Assembly (NCBI GenBank): GCA_950071955.1
Contig: CATMOC010000140.1
Coordinates: 1-8,366 of the forward strand
Length of the DNA stretch: 8,366 nucleotides
DNA from: an uncultured Mesorhizobium sp.
GTDB lineage: Bacteria; Pseudomonadota; Alphaproteobacteria; Rhizobiales; Rhizobiaceae
Reading direction: 5' to 3'
The notes under the pieces were generated by a model, which saw only the letters and a program-made list of their open reading frames with translations, made no database searches and was not told where the DNA came from. Shown here piece by piece: positions 5,509 through 8,366 of the stretch. Made by a program: the position numbers and the translations under genes. The stretch's first letter is position 1. Every line of letters starts with the position of its first letter.

Positions 5509-5940
5509 TCAGGCTCCAGGGACGTGGGACGCCCGGGAAGCGACCGTTCCGTCGGGCTCTACCGCCACGATGTTGCCTGCGAACCCGGCATGCTGCGCTC
5601 GGTCGAGCCTGACCGCCACCGGCGCCGGCCAGCCCATCTCTCTCGCGACGATCAGCCCGAGCAGCAGGATCGCGTCCGGTTCGTGCATGACGATCGCGGC
5701 CGGCGCCCTGCCGCCCCGCACAAGTTCCAGAAGCACGGCCGACGCCGAGGACGAGCCGATCGTGCCGGGCAGGAACAGCACCCGCCCGGCGACGTTTTCG
5801 CCATGCTGCGGGTGGCGCACGTCGGCGATGCCGCCGGTCTTGGGATCGACGCCGCCCCAGAAGCTGATCGGCTGGTCGAGCACCAGCGCCGGCCCGCTGC
5901 CGGCCGCGCCCGCGACCAGCACCTCGCCCCGCGCCGCCAT
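5509..5940 (-). CDS. Aconitase X swivel domain / small subunit (DUF126)
   Basis: This 143 aa protein is the small, swivelling subunit of a split AcnX-type hydro-lyase. It pairs with the large subunit encoded immediately upstream to close the active site. Diagnostic features are LDQPISFWGGVDPKTGGI (21-38), the RHPQHGENVAG segment (42-52) and the serine-rich loop PGTIGSSSAS (58-67), the conserved substrate-binding or catalytic Ser loop of the family. These are followed by AAIVMHEPDAILLLGLIVA (81-99). The length is normal for a stand-alone DUF126 protein; in one-chain (type I) AcnX the same domain is fused to the large part. The ATG at 5940 shares its A with the TGA stop of the large subunit gene (5942-5940), a TGATG junction that predicts translational coupling and equal amounts of the two chains. 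The substrate is not decided by sequence: cis-3-hydroxyproline is known for bacterial members and mevalonate 5-phosphate for archaeal ones. Confidence 0.92.
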   Translation of the reverse strand: MAARGEVLVAGAAGSGPALVLDQPISFWGGVDPKTGGIADVRHPQHGENVAGRVLFLPGTIGSSSASAVLLELVRGGRAPAAIVMHEPDAILLLGLIVAREMGWPAPVAVRLDRAQHAGFAGNIVAVEPDGTVASRASHVPGA

Positions 5941-7196
5941 CACGCGGCAAGCTCCCGCAGCACCGGACGTCCCGTCACCGCGCTCTCCACGCAGTCGGCC
6001 AGCGATGCGTAGAGCACCGCGTACCCCGTGTTTCCCGGCGCGTACTGGGCGAATTTTCCCGAATTCGTCATCAGCACGCCGCCCGCCACCTCCGCCATGA
6101 TCGGCGTCACCACCACGCAGGTGTCGGCGACGATAACCACCCCCGCCCGCTCCAGTGCCGCGCGCCGGTCGGGGCCGAAGGCGTCGAGGGCATGCCGTCC
6201 GGTGCAGGCAAAGAGCGGCACGGCGAGCCGCCGCCCGGCCACCAGCCGCTCCAGCGCGTCCAGTTCGCGGGGCGAAAGATGCGGGCTGCCGATCGCCACC
6301 GCGTCGATCCGGTCGGCCCTTTCCGCGGTCGACAGCCGCCGCTGCGCGTCGAGCGCCATGGCCGGTGTCACCGCGACAGTCGCCACCGCCGGCTGCCCGC
6401 CCAGCGCCGCCTCGAGGTCCGGCGCCTCCGGCGTCACGCCCGCGATGTGGAACAGCCCCACCGCCCCCGTCGAAGCCGCCGCCGCCCCGAAGGCCTTCAG
6501 CGCATCCTCGCCCGGGTGGCCGGTGATTCCCGTGACGACCCCGACCGCGCTGCCGATCTCGCGCCCGAAAAGACTCCCCAGCACCGGCCACGCGATCTCC
6601 GACGACAGGAACGGCGCGGGCAGGGCGGAGACGTCGAACACGACCCGCGCCCGCCTGTTCTCCACCCGGTGCAGCCCGGTGTCCGGCGCCCGCCCGGCGA
6701 TGGCGCAGGCGATGTCGAGGAAATCGCCGTACCGGTTTGTGCGCGCGCCGAGAACGGAGTTGCAGAAGACGACGGCGTTGGATTCCCCCCAGGCAACGTC
6801 GGTGCCTTTCTCCGGCCGATGCCCGGCCTGGTAGGGCGCGCAGGTCCAGGAGGGTTCGCAGCCGAGTTCGCGATACGCCCGCATCATCCGCCGCGCCATG
6901 TCGCGCTCGGCCCCTTCGAGCCGCACCCGGCAGCTGCCGGTCAGGTCCAGCGCGCCGACGTTCAGCGTCGCCCGCACCGCGACCTTCGCCCCGCCGGCTA
7001 CCAGCCTTTCGGCGAAGAGAGTTCCGGAATCGCCATGATAGAGCGCGCCGTCGATATGAGCCGACCTGACCGGGATCAGCTCCGTCGCGCCGAGGAGCCG
7101 CGCGCTCTCGGCCAGGATGCGCATGGCCATCGCCGCGCCTTCTCCGTCCCGGCCGGCCGCGACCGCGCGTTCCTCGTCGGTGAGGTCGAGCGCCAC
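5940..7196 (-). CDS. Aconitase X catalytic domain / large subunit (DUF521, AcnX)
   Basis: This 418 aa protein is the large, metal-cluster-bearing subunit of an AcnX dehydratase. Visible family blocks are LTDEER (5-10), SAHIDGALYHGDSG (45-58), TCAPYQAGHRPEKGTDVAWG (118-137), ESNAVVFCNSVLGARTNRYG (138-157), the GHPGEDALKAFG and GLFHIAGVTPEA blocks (226-258), IGSPHLSPRE (302-311), ADTCVVVTPI (357-366) and TNSGKFAQYAPGNTGY (377-392). Cys119, Cys145 and Cys360 sit in conserved blocks and are the likely iron or iron-sulfur ligands; assigning them is inference. Members abstract water from a hydroxy acid, but they are not citrate aconitases. Start: a GTG at 7196, 4 nt after the TAG of the upstream adenylyltransferase gene. 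The GTG puts LTDEER where the family begins, although its AGGAG lies unusually close. It overlaps the small subunit gene by one base. The length fits a stand-alone type II large subunit, and no key block is missing. Confidence 0.92.
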   Translation of the reverse strand: MALDLTDEERAVAAGRDGEGAAMAMRILAESARLLGATELIPVRSAHIDGALYHGDSGTLFAERLVAGGAKVAVRATLNVGALDLTGSCRVRLEGAERDMARRMMRAYRELGCEPSWTCAPYQAGHRPEKGTDVAWGESNAVVFCNSVLGARTNRYGDFLDIACAIAGRAPDTGLHRVENRRARVVFDVSALPAPFLSSEIAWPVLGSLFGREIGSAVGVVTGITGHPGEDALKAFGAAAASTGAVGLFHIAGVTPEAPDLEAALGGQPAVATVAVTPAMALDAQRRLSTAERADRIDAVAIGSPHLSPRELDALERLVAGRRLAVPLFACTGRHALDAFGPDRRAALERAGVVIVADTCVVVTPIMAEVAGGVLMTNSGKFAQYAPGNTGYAVLYASLADCVESAVTGRPVLRELAA

Positions 7197-7200
7197 TCTC

Positions 7201-7980
7201 CTACTCGGCCGCCTCGCGCCGGGCGCGGTAGCGCATCACGTCGAAGCGCGCGCCGAGCGCGTCGTAGAGCAGCAGGCGGCCGACCAGCGGCTCGCCAATG
7301 CCCGCGATGAGCTTGATCGCCTCCATGGCCTGCAGCGTCCCCATCACGCCCGTCAGCGCGCCGAGCACGCCGGCTTCCGCGCATGAGGGCACAAGGCCTG
7401 CCGGCGGCGGTTCGGGAAAGAGGTCGCGATACGAGGGAAGGGGCTCGCCGTCCGGCCCTCTCTCGAAGGGTTTCAGCACCGTCAGCGACCCGTCGAAACG
7501 TCCCACCGCCGCCGCCACCAGAGGCTTGCCCGCCGCCGCGCAGGCGTCAGCGACCACGTACCGGGTATCGAAATTGTCCGAACCGTCGATGACGAGATCG
7601 TATGCAGAGACCAGCTTTCCGGCGTTCCCGGCGTCGAGGCGAACCCGATGCCGTTCCACCGCGACATGCGGATTGATCCTCGCAATGGTCTCCGCTGCGC
7701 TGTCGACCTTGGCCTTCCCGACCGCGCCGGTATCGTGGATCACCTGTCGCTGCAAATTGGAGAGGGAGACGGTGTCGTCGTCGACGATGCCGAGCGTACC
7801 GACGCCGGCGGCGGCGAGATATTCCAGCACCGGCGCGCCGAGCCCTCCCGCCCCGATCACCAGCACGCGGGCGCGCTTCAACTTCTGCTGGCCCGGTCCG
7901 CCGATCTCCGGCAGCACGATGTGGCGCGCATAGCGCTCCAGTTCCTCGGGGGTCAGCGGTTCGGCGCGGCTCTGTGTCAT
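7201..7980 (-). CDS. moeB: MoeB/ThiF/HesA-family adenylyltransferase (E1-like), lacking zinc cysteines
   Basis: This 259 aa E1-like enzyme of the MoeB/ThiF group adenylates the C-terminal Gly-Gly of a small sulfur carrier (MoaD or ThiS type) for molybdopterin or thiazole synthesis. Motifs in order are LTPEELERYARHIVLPEIGG (9-28), the nucleotide loop GAGGLGAP (43-50), DDDTVSLSNLQRQVIH (67-82), GSDNFDTRY (133-141), SCAEAGVLGALTGV (199-212) and LQAMEAIKLI (216-225). Cys200 lies at the conserved Cys position. The E. coli MoeB zinc site uses two Cys pairs; here the first is replaced by SYRDLF (183-188) and the C-terminus has none, and only C147 and C200 exist in the whole protein. No C-terminal rhodanese domain is present. 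The symbol moeB is the usual annotation, but thiF is equally possible without seeing its partner. The ATG at 7980 has no purine-rich ribosome site and follows recF by 31 nt. Confidence 0.9.
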   Translation of the reverse strand: MTQSRAEPLTPEELERYARHIVLPEIGGPGQQKLKRARVLVIGAGGLGAPVLEYLAAAGVGTLGIVDDDTVSLSNLQRQVIHDTGAVGKAKVDSAAETIARINPHVAVERHRVRLDAGNAGKLVSAYDLVIDGSDNFDTRYVVADACAAAGKPLVAAAVGRFDGSLTVLKPFERGPDGEPLPSYRDLFPEPPPAGLVPSCAEAGVLGALTGVMGTLQAMEAIKLIAGIGEPLVGRLLLYDALGARFDVMRYRARREAAE

Positions 7981-7991
7981 GAGGGGATCAT
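7977..7991 (-). promoter_or_regulatory. Possible 4-codon mini-ORF overlapping the moeB start
   Basis: Just before the moeB ATG (7980-7978) the - strand reads ATG ATC CCC TCA TGA. This mini-ORF's stop overlaps the moeB start in an ATGA arrangement. Since moeB lacks a Shine-Dalgarno element, re-initiation could matter here. The mini-ORF has no clear ribosome site either, so it may be chance. Confidence 0.2.
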
Positions 7992-8011
7992 AAGCGCGCG
8001 CACCGGGAAAG

Positions 8012-8366
8012 TCAGCCGGGCTCGTCCGCGCGAACTGTGCCTCCCGACACGGACAGGAATTGTGCCCGTCCCTCCAGCGCGGAGAAGAGTTCGCGCTCGG
8101 TCCCGGTCATGAGGACCTGGCAGCCGAGGTCCTCCAGAATGTCGAACAGGGCGGCGCGGCGGCGGTGGTCGAAATGCGCGGCGATCTCGTCGAGCAGGAG
8201 CACCGGCGCCATGCCCGCGATCTCTCCGGTCAGCCGCGCATGCGACAGCACGAGCCCGACCAGCAGTGCCTTCTGTTCGCCGGTGGAGCACAGTTCCGCG
8301 GGCATATCCTTGGGGCGGTGGCGCGCGAGGAGGTCCGACCGGTGCGGCCCCTCGAGCGTGCGGCCG
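8012..8366 (-). CDS. recF: DNA replication and repair protein RecF, C-terminal part; 5' end outside window
   Basis: About 117 C-terminal residues of the SMC-like ATPase RecF are visible. RecF helps load RecA at single-strand gaps together with RecO and RecR. The visible chain starts GRTLEGPHRSDLLARHRPKD, the typical RecF block before the signature motif. The ABC-type signature CSTGEQKALLVGLVL follows, then the Walker B and D-loop LLLDEIAAHFD, and MTGTERELFSAL near the end. The stop is TGA at 8014-8012. The Walker A part and start lie beyond 8366. An ATG at 8305 lies inside the protein and is not the start. The next gene begins 31 nt downstream on the same strand, so recF may head or share the moeB-AcnX transcript. 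Confidence 0.96.
   Translation of the reverse strand, partial: GRTLEGPHRSDLLARHRPKDMPAELCSTGEQKALLVGLVLSHARLTGEIAGMAPVLLLDEIAAHFDHRRRAALFDILEDLGCQVLMTGTERELFSALEGRAQFLSVSGGTVRADEPG

Noticed and set aside
5493..5510. Dyad GATCCG/CGGATC as terminator of the AcnX unit
   Set aside because: The stem is only 6 bp, it overlaps the stop codon and no T run follows on the - strand.
5390..6100. 236-codon + strand frame opposite the AcnX small subunit
   Set aside because: It is Pro/Ala/Ser-rich antisense sequence with no motif.
6192..7310. 372-codon + strand open frame opposite the AcnX large subunit and moeB
   Set aside because: It is Arg/Pro-rich antisense of two confidently identified genes. A 268-codon frame at 6028-6834 is rejected for the same reason.
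1..8366. CRISPR array, tRNA, rRNA, insertion sequence or transposase
   Set aside because: No regularly spaced long repeats, no tRNA-like CCA/TTC arm pattern, no rRNA text, and no transposase motif or flanking inverted repeats were seen.

Overview
The window looks like chromosomal DNA of an alphaproteobacterium. It is GC-rich (most gene-bearing lines are well above 60% G+C), the recF and moeB/thiF-type products read like alphaproteobacterial versions, and one basic, proline-rich hypothetical protein (4442-5314) resembles proteins I associate with sphingomonads and relatives. The genus cannot be fixed from the sequence alone.

Left part, + strand (1-1294): the C-terminal end of a hybrid sensor histidine kinase (ATPase G boxes followed by an intact receiver domain), a repeat-bearing 173 bp gap, a small exported protein of 115 residues, and a strong intrinsic terminator at 1259-1294.

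Middle part, - strand (3856 down to 1367): three closely packed genes read as one transcription unit. They encode a 94-residue protein (GTG start), a 280-residue protein with short Gly-rich beta-type repeats and a compact C-terminal domain (TTG start behind a perfect AGGAGG), and a 437-residue protein of no family I recognise. None has an obvious signal peptide or membrane segment. This is the most likely place in the window for an undescribed system. Upstream of it lies an AT-rich patch of about 41% G+C (3961-4140, counted by hand), which holds a possible promoter element and a possible 23-codon microORF.

The gene-less stretch 3857-4441 also carries a perfect 8 bp inverted repeat and a short heptamer tandem repeat. 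It ends at the + strand gene for the basic, Pro/Arg-rich 290-residue hypothetical protein.

Right part, - strand (8366 down to 5509): the 3' end of recF, then a MoeB/ThiF/HesA-type adenylyltransferase lacking the zinc cysteines, then the large (AcnX) and small (swivel, DUF126) subunits of a split aconitase-X-type dehydratase. The gaps are 31 nt, 4 nt and a one-base stop/start overlap, so the last three genes and possibly recF are co-transcribed. The AcnX pair is unlikely to be an aconitase. Characterised bacterial relatives dehydrate cis-3-hydroxy-L-proline and archaeal ones dehydrate mevalonate 5-phosphate, and nothing next to it here names the substrate.
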